DNA from: Phoronis australis
Lineage: Eukaryota; Phoronida; Phoronidae
Length of the DNA: 51,075 nucleotides
Direction of reading: 5' to 3'
Assembly (NCBI GenBank): GCA_002633005.1
Contig: NMRA01000171.1
Location: 376,776-427,850 of the forward strand
Under the pieces are notes generated by a model that did no database searches, had not been told where the DNA came from, and was given only the letters and a program-made list of their open reading frames with translations. Each line of letters begins with the position of its first letter. The first letter of the stretch is position 1. This document shows, piece by piece, positions 1-12,200 of the stretch. The position numbers and the translations under genes were made by a program.

Positions 1-54
1 TGTCACTGCTATATCAGAAAATGGCTATTGTCACGGGATTTATTTTTTATTCAG

Positions 55-225
55 GAAATTGCCATAGAGATCACAGAGCGTGACCCCAGCGACAACCCTG
101 GTGGTATTCCATACAAGTTATTGGCCGAGGCTTGCGTGCCCTCCATCAATGTGACTGACCTGGGCTCCATCTTTGAGGAGCACAGAGTGTGCAAGAACCT
201 CAGTATATGGCAGAATGCACATCAG
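55..225 (+). CDS. HYDIN: HYDIN window exon 1
   Basis: Acceptor tattcag before GAA and donor CAG|gtatag, phase 0 at both ends, 57 codons. It encodes GIPYKLLAEACVPSINVTDL, a HYDIN inter-domain stretch. Bases 1-54 are the tail of the preceding intron. Confidence 0.9.
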
Positions 226-3200
226 GTATAGGCTGTGTAGACAATCTCTTGGAAGACAGCCGAGGGACGTCTCACCAGTTCTGGGCCTTTTATACAGTAC
301 CTACTGAAATTTGTGCTACCTTCTCACCACAGCAATTTTTAGGAGAATTTTAATTCACTTAAAAGTGACAGGCATATAAACTGGATGCCTTTTTGAAGGA
401 AGCAATAATTAAACTTGTAATTCTTGGATTCCTTTGAATGGTTAATGCAAATCAGTGATAATTTATCACCAATTGATTGCTTAATGCAAATCAGTGAACA
501 TGATACCAAGATGATAATATCATGTCGTGTGTGTATTGAAAGTTTTCCAGGAATAAAACATTCATTTGGCCGAACTACTTTAATTAGGGTACTCTGATTT
601 TTTGTGATTTTTAATCGCCTCCTAAAAACATGTATTTTACCTGACACAGTCTATCTAACAACTCCTAACTGACCTTTTAGTGAATTAGCATGAAGATAAA
701 TACTAAGTTTGTTGAATAGTTATTTTTTACATGTATTGTATTGTTCAGTTGTTATTCTGAACTTGACAGTTCAAACCAAAGTCTTATCAAATGCAAATTC
801 CTGCATTTTCAGATGGAGAGTGGAGGCGTGTTTGGGGAGGATGACAACAGATTTGTCTTCAACAACGTCATCGTTGGCCGGCGTGCCAAAGCTCGCTTCA
901 AGATTAGCAACACCAACAAAGTGCCCTGTGACGTTGCGTTCTCTGTGAAGCCAGTCAACTCGAAGACATTCCCTCGCACCAGTCAGGATGTGTTTGAGAT
1001 TGATCCAAGCCGTACTCAGATACCAGCGCACAGTCATATGTACGCTACGGTCACATTCACTCCACCATCAATGCAGGTAGGATGAGAAGAATGGGTATAT
1101 CCAAGATCACTGTGTAATGCATACCTTTATATGGAGACTAGTTACAAAGTGAAGATGTGTCTCCAATAGGCTTACAGTGATTGATATGTGTTGATGACCT
1201 TATTGTTGTGTTCTCCCTCCATCATAAAGCAGTAAGTTTCTTCAAAATTTGCAAGTTAGTATTTTTTGGAACCTTTTGTCAATAATAATTGATGTGTGAG
1301 AAGGAGATTAATAATTAACGTGATTATGCTGGTTTGAATGTTGATTGGTTTTACGTGCAGTATCCTGTCAGTGTTGTTTTGCAATGTAAAATAACTTGAA
1401 TCTATCTGTTAGTTCATGTTTACAACTTTTTTGTTTCAACACTTTCTCCTTTCACATTTTACAGTCGTATAGCTGTATATTTGAGGCTGCTCTTGAAGGA
1501 ATACCATCAAGTCAGCAGAGGGGTCGTAACCTCTCTTTTGAAATATCTGGAGAAGGCAACTTGCCACGTATCACTATTGCTAAGCCTACCGTGCGCAATA
1601 AGAAGGGACAACCCCTGGTTTTGTTCTCGAAGAATCTGGTTGGTCGTTCCGAAGTACTGCCACTTGTTCTGTCCAATGATGGTACTCTGCCTAGCAAGGT
1701 AATTTACTGTCAAATTTTTTACTGGTTACAGGAGTTTGATGTCCTTTTGACAGTTTTCTGGTAAAATTTTCTGGAACTGTTGAGCAAAAAAATGACTTTT
1801 GCTCATTCTAGCTTCCTCGGAATCCTCTCATAAGTTCGTGCTTAGACAACTGTTGCATTGTGTGCCTCTATACAAACCCGTGTCTGTCATTCTGAACTTA
1901 TGAGAGTAGTCTGAGGAAGTTAGAATGGGCAGACACTTGTCTTTTGTTTAACATCACTTGCATTAAAGACAAATTTGCTGCCAGCATACACAAAATATTT
2001 TCTTAAGCAAAAGAATATTTTTGCACTGAGTGAAGTTGATTAAGTAATTGTATTAGACTAAGTGTTCATAACGTTTGCTATTACAGGTGGACATTGACAT
2101 TGTTGACCCGGATGGTGTGTTCACTCTCAAGTCCAATGGAGACACTAATGCAGTCATGGGTGACTACGACTATGAAATGAATGGTATGAGTAAACCACAA
2201 AATTATCTGAGCCACAGTAATACATGGTCACTAACACTAGTGATAAAATCTTGTGAAAAAAGAAAAATAAAGATCACAAATGCTATAAAAGGTCTCTTGT
2301 TTATCACATTACAGGCATTTGCTAGCATGGATTTGTTGAAGTTTTTGTTTGATGAATGGTTCCCTGTGATTTATTAGAAGTTTAGTTTCTCTTACTTCTG
2401 GTTACTGCATGTCCTACACCATACGTCTGTGTACTTGCAGAGCCAACCAGGAAGCCACATACTGCCTCAGTAGTGGTGCCTGTGGGTGAGACCGCCAAGT
2501 TCCATGTGGTCTACTGTCCTAATGACACAGTGCGGTCAGCAGCACATATCCGAGTAACAGTGGTGGACAACCAGTATGAGGACACGGTGATTCAGCTTGT
2601 GGGCGAGGGCTACAAGGATGACATCACACTGCATAATATACACAGTATCCTCACTAAAGTTGACCCAGAGTTGGAGGAGGGCAATATGGCTGATGAGGAT
2701 GTACAAGGTATGGACTGACCTCTGGTGGTGGATGAAGGATTGAGGGTGTAAGAAAGATCACTAGTTATTGATAAGAACACGGTGTGGTGGTCGATTGCTC
2801 ATAGGTTTGGGGACTGCTCATTGAAGGGGGTTTGGGGACTGCTCATTGAAGGGGGTTGGGGAGTGAACACATCAAGTTATTGATGAGGAACATGTTGTAG
2901 TATTGACAATTAGAATGATCGGTGTTGGTGGAGGACAGTCTTGAGAAATAGTCAGTGATGTCGTGGAGAGGGGTCAAGACTATCCTGTGAAATGGTTGTT
3001 TTCAGCCTTAGTGACAGTTAAGAACTCCACAGCTGCAGGCAGTAAAACTAAAAATCACATTCAGAAATAATCTCTGGGTTCAGTTTTAGTTTATAGTCTA
3101 TAAAATGAGGGAATGCCATTTCATCTATTATTGGCTGCTTGGCTATATGGATGCCAAAGGTATTCTAGCCAAAACATTACTTTTTCCATTTAATGATTGC

Positions 3201-6200
3201 ATTAGATTATTATGTTGAATATGTTGAAGGTATTTTTTTTTAAATCTTGTTTGCATTCATTATTTTCTTTTTGATGGTTTATTGTTGTTAACTTGCAAGT
3301 TATGTTTTAATTTATTCATTTTTATTAGAGTTATTTCCAGTATATTTTATTTGAGAACTTAAAACTTGCTACCAAACATTGTATGCAATTTTTTCAAATT
3401 TTGAATTGCCTCAATCACTTGAAATGTGGCATCCACACTGGGATAACTGGTAGTTCTTTGAACTTGCATGCTTGTACCGTGTTGTGCAAATATGCATGCA
3501 CTAGTTCAGTCTGCTAGAGACAACATTAAGCTTCTTGTTTATCTGATTCTTGCATTTGTTTTACCAAATGCGGTATTTTTTAATAATTTTTCTGGCCGTG
3601 CAAATGCAAAAAATGATCTGAATTGACCTACTTATAACTGCATGCAGTTGACTGTTGCCGGGGAAAGTGGACATACAGTGTAGACGATATAGTGTTGCAT
3701 GTATTTATTGGTATGATTGCAATCGTCCAGGGAACAAGTGATTTTGTAACCAACATTGCATCTAGCCACATTGTCAGCTAATAAAAGCTTTTTTTTCATT
3801 GTTTGACTTAATGGACGATATTAAGTGTATCATGCATTTTTACAACTTTTGTACCATGCCAAACTGGACCAATTAAAGAACCACATGATAATGAATGTTT
3901 TCCTGATGAATTTCAGCTGCCAAAAGCAACCTGATTCGTTTCGGCGACTGTTTCATTCGCGAAGGGCGCACCCTCAGTTTCACCATCACCAACCACTCAG
4001 ATCAGGACTGTGTGCGTTTCACGTGGCCTGAACACACGGAATTGAAGTTCTCGCCTCAAGTCGGCCATCTTCATGCCGGGGTCAGTAAGGATATGACTGT
4101 CACATTCATAGCTGAGGAACCAAAGACGTACAACGAGGAGTTGATCTCATGCAAGATCACCAAGATCACGTTCGATAAACCAGCCAATGAGATAACAGAC
4201 TGGGATGATAGGATGCGTACAGTGAAGTGGGTTGATTATGCGCCAGCAGTTTCTGGATCTTCAGAATCGTAAGATTATTTCACTATCTCTGTCTGTTATA
4301 GGTTATATGCTGCTAATTCTGTTGCATGAAACAATATTGGTTTGCAGTAGACATGCATCGGTGAAGAGAGAGCAATATAGAGTTGCCAAAATCTTTTGAG
4401 TATGAGAAGACACGGTCGGAGATCATGGCTGCATTTTGACTTGTCTCTTCTCATCGCAAACTGCGTTGTAGTTATGATCATTACCCAAATCAAGTTAAAA
4501 TCAACTTAACTGTGATTTCATACCATTGCATTGCCATGTTTTATGAAGAGCATACTAAATAATTGCCCAACCTTCTATAACCTCTCTCATGTCTGCAGTA
4601 GCAATCAGTTGCCTACCACACCCAGGCCTGGTAAGAGGAAGGTGACAGAGACGGAGCCAGAACCACCGTGTACGGAGGTACCAGAGAGCACTCGCACTGT
4701 GGACCTACTGTTCTCAGCCAACGCTGACTACTGCAAGTACAAGTGTAAGACTGATACAGTCAGGTTTAAAGACACACTCATGTTCCAGACCAGAGTTTAT
4801 GAGTAAGTTGTGTTATTAAATAAATGTTAAAAGATGAGCAACCCATATGTTTTGTCATTTGCAATGCATATGCTGGGCACATAATTATGTGTTTAACGTT
4901 CCATATTTTTAACTGTATCCAATGTCCTCCATGTCTTTTGTGCCAGTGGTAACTCAGCAATTGAAAACGCTGTTTAGATTTGACCACCTAACACCTATTT
5001 TGTATCCTGAGGCAGGAAGTTTTGTGAAATGGTCTGTTTTTATTTTCTGTCATTCAGTCTCCTCTACTTGGCTCTACCCGCAGGTTCCAAATGTCCAACA
5101 AGGGTAACATTCAACTGGACTACAACTGGCAGGTGGTGATGGAGAACACTTCACCTATGGGACGCTCTGTCACTTTTGCAAACACAGACACTGCTCGACC
5201 AGACTCACGGGCCGAGTCCATCATATCGGCAACTGTCGCCCTGGAGAATGGATATATACCCTTTGCCATTGAGCCGGAAGTTGGGTCAATTTTGCCTGGC
5301 AAAAAAGCATCTTTCACAGTCAAATTTTCTCCACTTGATGTTCACGACTTTGAGGCAAGATTATTGTGCACGTAAGTGATCCTTTCAATTGTTGAGTCTT
5401 AATTTCATTTGATTTTACTATTATCAGTCTTTTGCAGAAGGGTCTCTTCACTTTGAATAACCTCGCAACAAATAAATACCTTCATTGTTTCGGGCATTAT
5501 GGCTGTAAAAATTAATTTGAAAATACTTGTTTGACTGGTCAACTGTAAATCTAATGAAAATGACGCTAACCTTTAGCTCACTTAATCCATCAGTGGATCA
5601 CAAGATTCTAATAGTTAGAATGTGGATATTACGGGAAACGAATAAGATATTCATGCCATATGACTATGTATCGCATGATTCAATAGCTGTTGTTTTGTGA
5701 ACCTTTAACAGTATTGCCAACTTGGAGGAGGACAAGCAAGGACCAGTGGTTGGCCTTCGTGCACGTAGTCTTTTGCCATATTGTCACTTTGAACTGGAGG
5801 ACTCTGACTACATCAGTAATGCACGGCGTAACCCTGAGCTGAGAGGACCTAAGGGGGCACCTCCAGGCACAACCCTTGACCCCAACACTCGTGTGATAGA
5901 GTTTGAATCCATTGGTGTTAGCAACAGGAATGTGAGGTAGGTACAGTATTACTGACAAAAAGTTAGTTAAGGAGCAGATATAGAATCACTGGTTGGGGAT
6001 TGTGTTGCTCAAGTTATTTGGTAACAGCTGTGAGAATTAACCATTTTACGAATAGTGAAGATTGATCCATGTGCTTCCCAGGGCATAGATTTATGGGATA
6101 CTCCTGTAATCCAGAATCGAGAAAGTTTTTGCCCAGATGACCACCTGCTCAGTAAACTGACAATTGGTTTGTGTAGATACTAGCTGTTTATGTTGTATCT

Positions 6201-9200
6201 ATGATACAGAAATGGTAAGCTGACTATTGATTTTGTGTAGATACTAGCTGTTTATGTTGTATCTATGATACAGAAATGTTTGAAAAAGTGTGAACACATC
6301 TGCAGCTTAAATTCCTACTTGAAATTTCTTTTTGACATAAGCCCCAAACTATTATTATTAATATGTTATAAATAATAAATCTATTTGTTATAAAGATATC
6401 ACTCTTTGTTTGTCAATTTGTTGCTAGTGCCACCACCCTTTCTATTCTTAGTTTGAAAAGTTATGAAGTAGATTTTATCATAATGATTGTAAAGACTTTC
6501 TGTCATGTATCGTTCCAAAGAATAGCCTGGTTTTGATATGTGTGCTTTTACTATATTTTTGTATTTGCTATAATATTTATTTTAATATTTCACCAAATGT
6601 TTTCCTACTTGTAGGACGTTCACCATCATCAACCCAACTAATCAAGAGTACAACTTCCAGTGGGTTAACGAGGACGATCCTGACCCTAAGCTTATCCAGG
6701 TGTTCAACTGTCTGACCACTAGTGGACTGGTCAAACCGGGCAAGAAACACGAGATCACATTCGACTACACGCCGCGTATGCTCGGCGTTCAAGAGTCGTT
6801 CTGGAGGTTCATCATCCCCCAGCAGAATATCTCCATCCCCTTCCTGCTGGCTGGAAATGCCAAGGAACCGGCCATATCCATGGACAGGTCTCATCTCAAC
6901 TACAAAGCACTTCTTATTGGTGAGTGGTGGGTTAAGTTAACTTGTTCTCCGGTACATCCTTCATTTATGTCTTGAGCATTTGATCACTTGCACATTAAGG
7001 CATTTTTTAAAATATATTTGTGTTGTCTTTTTTCTTTTGTTTGTGTTGTAGGTAATTGAAGGGGCATTTCCATTTGCCTCGCTATGCAATGTACTCAATT
7101 TAACCAGACAAAATGTGTCTCAACAGAACAGTCCTTTTGCAATTTTGAGTAAACAGATTAAAAATGCTGTAAGGTTCGACAGTGTTAACCAACCCTACCA
7201 AAACTGAGTCGCTTTGTTGGTGGAATCTCCATTCCTTTGTCTGATTGAACCCATTTGCTATTGTGGCAAGAAAATTTTTAGATGTGTTAGTCAATCTCAT
7301 GGTGTCTATGTTTAGGCCATTAGTAGTAATGGATGCTCATTCAAGTGTCACTTCTGTATTGTCCAGGTCACGAAGCCATGGAGACTGTTTACATCATCAA
7401 CGATGAAAGCCGCTCATTCCAGTTTGCCTTCACTGAGGAATCGTGTCACTCACCTGGCTATCTATCCCACCTGAGAGTGGAGCCTATGACTGGTACACTG
7501 GAACCAAAGTCGAGGCAAGTGACTCACCAATACTTGTTTGATACCAATACCCAATGCTATCACTTAACCAAGCTTACAAACTCTGAATGTGTTTGGTGTT
7601 TTAACTGATAGATGTTTTAACTAATTTTAGTTATGATTTGATTAGAATGTAATCTCAGTATGAGGCTGTGTAAAAATGACATTTAATTATATACAAATAG
7701 TTGCCTGGTTACACATTGGTTCGCAACTACATCTCACGATCTTGCAAAATTGTCCTCAAAATTCAAGGGAAAGAAGTCACTGCCAACAGACTTGCTTTGG
7801 TTTCAATGCTTGATCTATGCCATTACTGACAGAGGTCACATGCAATCACGGTGCCTGTGTAACCGTTCTCTTTGTGTTTTCTCACTTTAGGATGCCTATA
7901 AACCTGTTTTTCACGCCAAACACAGACAAAGAGGTCAACTTCAACTTGATCTGCAATGTGAAGCGCCGTACTAATCCCATTACTCTGAATGTGAAGGCAG
8001 AAGGCTACAGCATGAACTGCATGGTATTATGTGAAGACTCAAAAGGCAAAAGGATTGAATTGTCACAGGATGGTCTCAATGAAATCAGTTTTGGTGAGGT
8101 AGGTTAGCTTTATTTCGTATGGCACAGCTGAAATGCCACATGGCTGCAGTGCATTGTATGGCTAATCCATCTGAATATAGATAATCATGGCTGTTGTTGT
8201 AACCATTTGTGAAGTACCTAGTTCTGGGAAAGTGTAGTTTGCCATAGGCTTTTAGATTTGTAAGGTATCTATCTTTACTTACAGTGAGTGTGAATTTGTC
8301 AATACCATGGGTTGGATTTTTTCATTCCAAACTTTTGGTCTGGCAGATTTATAACCACAGCATTTATTTTTTACATTTTATTTCAACCTTTCACAGCACA
8401 TATTATTGCCTTTGTGGATTTGTTTCATGCACAAGCAGTTGGCAAAGATCTCTTTTGTACAGATTTGATGTAGAGCATAAAGTGTTTTGCTTCGCTTAAA
8501 TACTAAGCAATCCTTTTCTCCATTTTAATTATCAGGTTGAGATGAATGAGACTGCCATTCGTAATCTTTACATTCTCAACTCTGGCAAGTTCAACTTTGA
8601 CTTTCACTGGGAGATTGTCGAGCGTAACGCACGCGGTGTGCGCATGGTCAATATCACACCAACAGAGGGAGGTATATTGCATGGGAAACGAGAGCAGTGC
8701 ACACTTAGTTTCTGTCCACCCACTAAGTGCATGTTAACAGGCTGTGAACTGAGACTGAAGGTGAGTACAGCTGGCCATTTAGTAATTAACATGGCTTGGT
8801 GGAAACAGATTGGTATTTCTTGATAAAGGATAACATTTTGTCTGTTCATATCAGATTATTTTGTTCTGGGTTCATCCAATGGAAAGTTAGGTTGACAACC
8901 AGTGTTTTGTACCATGCATCTAGTAAAAAATTCTTTCTTTGTGATTTGGCTAATGAATTAGCTGCATTTTACCAAAATGTAAAACGAATACAATCTAATG
9001 CACCTTTGATTTGATGCTAATCCTGGTTGTGTCATTTCATTTGTTCTTTGTATGAGGTGTAGACAGTGTTTTTCTCCATTGGCATGGTGAAATAGAATAA
9101 ACAATCTACAAAACATTGTTAATCTTAACTTGCTCTCTGGTATCGTTCCAGATCTCCAACGGCCCCACATTCTGGATCAATGTGGTGGGCCAGGGTGTGG

Positions 9201-12200
9201 CCCCAGCTCTGCACTTCTCCTTCTACCAGCACAACTTTGGCTCAGCGTTTGTTTACCGCGCAGGCCTTCCATCGCACGCTGCCTGCCTGAGAGTCACCAA
9301 CAGGGATAAGAAGGATGTCAGGTATAATATGCAAGCTATTGTAGCTGACGGGTCATAATACTTCTCCTAAAAATGAAAATGGATTTTGGTCAATATTGCA
9401 CAGAGTATGGGCAGCATGTGCTTTTTTCCAACAGGGTCTTATCATTTCTGACACTGAGGCTGGCATATCTTTTAGAAGTATAATTAACATAAAGCAATAT
9501 TATTATCAATTCTTTGTTTTTCCCCGACTTCAGTGGATTTCTTGTTTTTGATATATTGATCCATCTGTAGATTTCAATGTCTAACTTTAAAATACACCAT
9601 TTATTTAATTGTTTTGCTTTCAAGTCATCAAATTGTAGTCGTCCAGCATGAGTGATGACTGCAGTGTTTCCCCTGGTTGAGCAGTTTGCCACTATACTAC
9701 AAGCCTTGTAATTAATTGTTCTCCTTCCAGTCTGGACTGTCTGTATGTGCCCACGTCACATCTGCAGCATGACTTCCAACCTCAGGTGATAGCTGCAAAC
9801 AAACACGTCGATATTAACTTCACGTTTTATCCAAGAGAGGTGACGAAGTACCATGATCTTGTCATCTTTGAGATCAACGGACTGTCACGACAGAGCATAG
9901 AGTTCTTTGGAGAAGGCACAGAGATGAAGGTATGTTTTTACTGCTTTCTTATGTCTACAAGCTTAACGCCCAGTACCATACAGTCTGTGTCCGTTTACTC
10001 AAGACATTTTTAACAACAGTTGACAGATACATCTTTCAAGGAAAAACATCACATGACTAAAAACTCCGGGCATTGTTTGGTGTTAAAAATACTTTAATTT
10101 GTGGTCATCAAGGATTTTAAAAATATGGAGATTGGTGGGTTGAAAAATAGGCAAGATTATGCCCCACCCTTCTGTCATGACTGGAAAAGAAGACAAGCAG
10201 CAACAAGCATACCAGTTTTATGGCTATCGCAGTCCTCAGTTCTTTGCACATTGCGGTCGCCCCCTTCCCCCTTAAATGGTATCCTAACTCTTCTAGTGGA
10301 ATACTAACTGAAAAGACATCTGAAAAAAACACCAAGTATAGACAAAATAGCCAAGAATTCTCTATCATGACAGCTTAGTGCGACTGAAGTACCCCACTAT
10401 GATGAGGAAACGGTATACTGTTTGATTACTTTTGGGATGCACTTTACAAGTCTACTCTCCTACGTCTTTATTTCGGTCATCATATTGGCTCTAAATTAGT
10501 TGTTTGTTACATTTTCTAATGGTTTTTGTAGAGTTGCTTTAGTTTATTGAGTTGCCAGTTTGTAAACTCCGTTCATTTTCTTTCATATCTAGGTTGAGGT
10601 TGCCAACCCTAAAAACAAGATGGTGAACTTTGGTGCTCTGCGAGTCGGACAGACGGTTAAGAAGGTCATTCCAATCGTGAACAACAGCTCGTCGCCAATC
10701 ACGTTTCACCTGGCAGTCACACCTACCCAGCCTCAACTTCAGTCAACGGACATACTCAGTATTATGCCTACCAAGCCCATCTCGTTAGCTGCCAAAGGTG
10801 GCGCTACTAAAGTCGAGGTCACATTTTCACCCAAGTGCAGAATTCCTCAATTCACTGAAGAGGTAATAGCTGTTGTGTTTCAATAACTTAAAATAATCCC
10901 TCTGTGTCTTTTATACCTATGCTCTGCTGTCTAACTGTCTCTTCTTTAACATCTGTTCCACTTACCTTATTCTGATGGATATGGTGCTCTACTGATAAGA
11001 TGAACAAGCTCGTGAAATGTTGTTTAGACAAATTAATTGATAGCCGGCCTTGCTCTTTATGTCCGCTAATTATGATCACATTTCTTTACTCGCCAGCCGT
11101 ATTTTCATTGTCACCCTCAACAGTTCTTTTCTCAAGTAAATGTTTCTCTCCTCATGAACCAGGAGAGTACTGCTGGCTACAACAGTCATTCAATCATGAG
11201 AAAAGAAATGTGTTAGAAAGAAAGGAATAGTGGCTTGTGTGTGAATGGAAATATAGCTTGTGGGAAACGAATTGCTTTAGTGACAAAAGAATGGTATTAG
11301 GAAGTACTCAGTCATTGCGGCTCCCGAATCAGACAGAGTAACTGTTCACGCGTCAGAACCACAAACTATTCAGTGCTCTTGACTACTTTCTTTCCATTTC
11401 TATGCGTATTCTGTGTGTATGGTTGCAGATATTGTACGATACTGTACACTATCAGTCTGTGTTGATACCAGACCTTGAGAAGACTGACACATTCGATAAA
11501 CAAAACCTTAAGGTAAACATCTGTATCATCAACCTGTCTTCAACTCTTTCTTTTGTTCTATTCTTTTCTTACTCATTAATTACATTCGTTGACACAGTAA
11601 AGAGTTGCGGGTCATAAGTCATAGGTTATAGGTTACCAGCCTACTGTTATTGCCAGGCAGGTCACGTTATTCATGACTTGTGAAGTTAGTCGTAAAGTGC
11701 TTTTAGAGTGAATAATGGAAGCCAAACATCAAGTGGCCAATGCTTTGAATACGTTTTCTGTAGTGGGATGCGCTCATTGATAACACGTCCACTGTAGGTT
11801 ATCTAATTTACACTTGCATGTCCAGCCTAGCCCAGATGAAAATTGACAGTTGTTGGAAATATGCAATTCCAAAACTCCGTTGAATTCAGTGGTTTGCATG
11901 GGCTGCAACTCCATGTCTGATCCCAGTGGTCTCCTAATTATGTCATGGACTTGTCTTTGCTTTCTTCAAAATTCTCTCCAAATTGTTTTCAAAATATTAC
12001 TAAATATTTTCATTTTGAACTTTTTCCTGTGTTAAATTGTGTGTGGTTATAGTTTACAAATCATGACCTTGTGAACTTTGTGACCCTTTCTTACGTTTTG
12101 TTACATTGCGACATCAGCTTGTGTTCTATTGTGTGGAGGGATTATTGAATTGTTCACAATTTATAGTTTTTTATCAGAAAATTTCACTAGCGCCAGAGCT

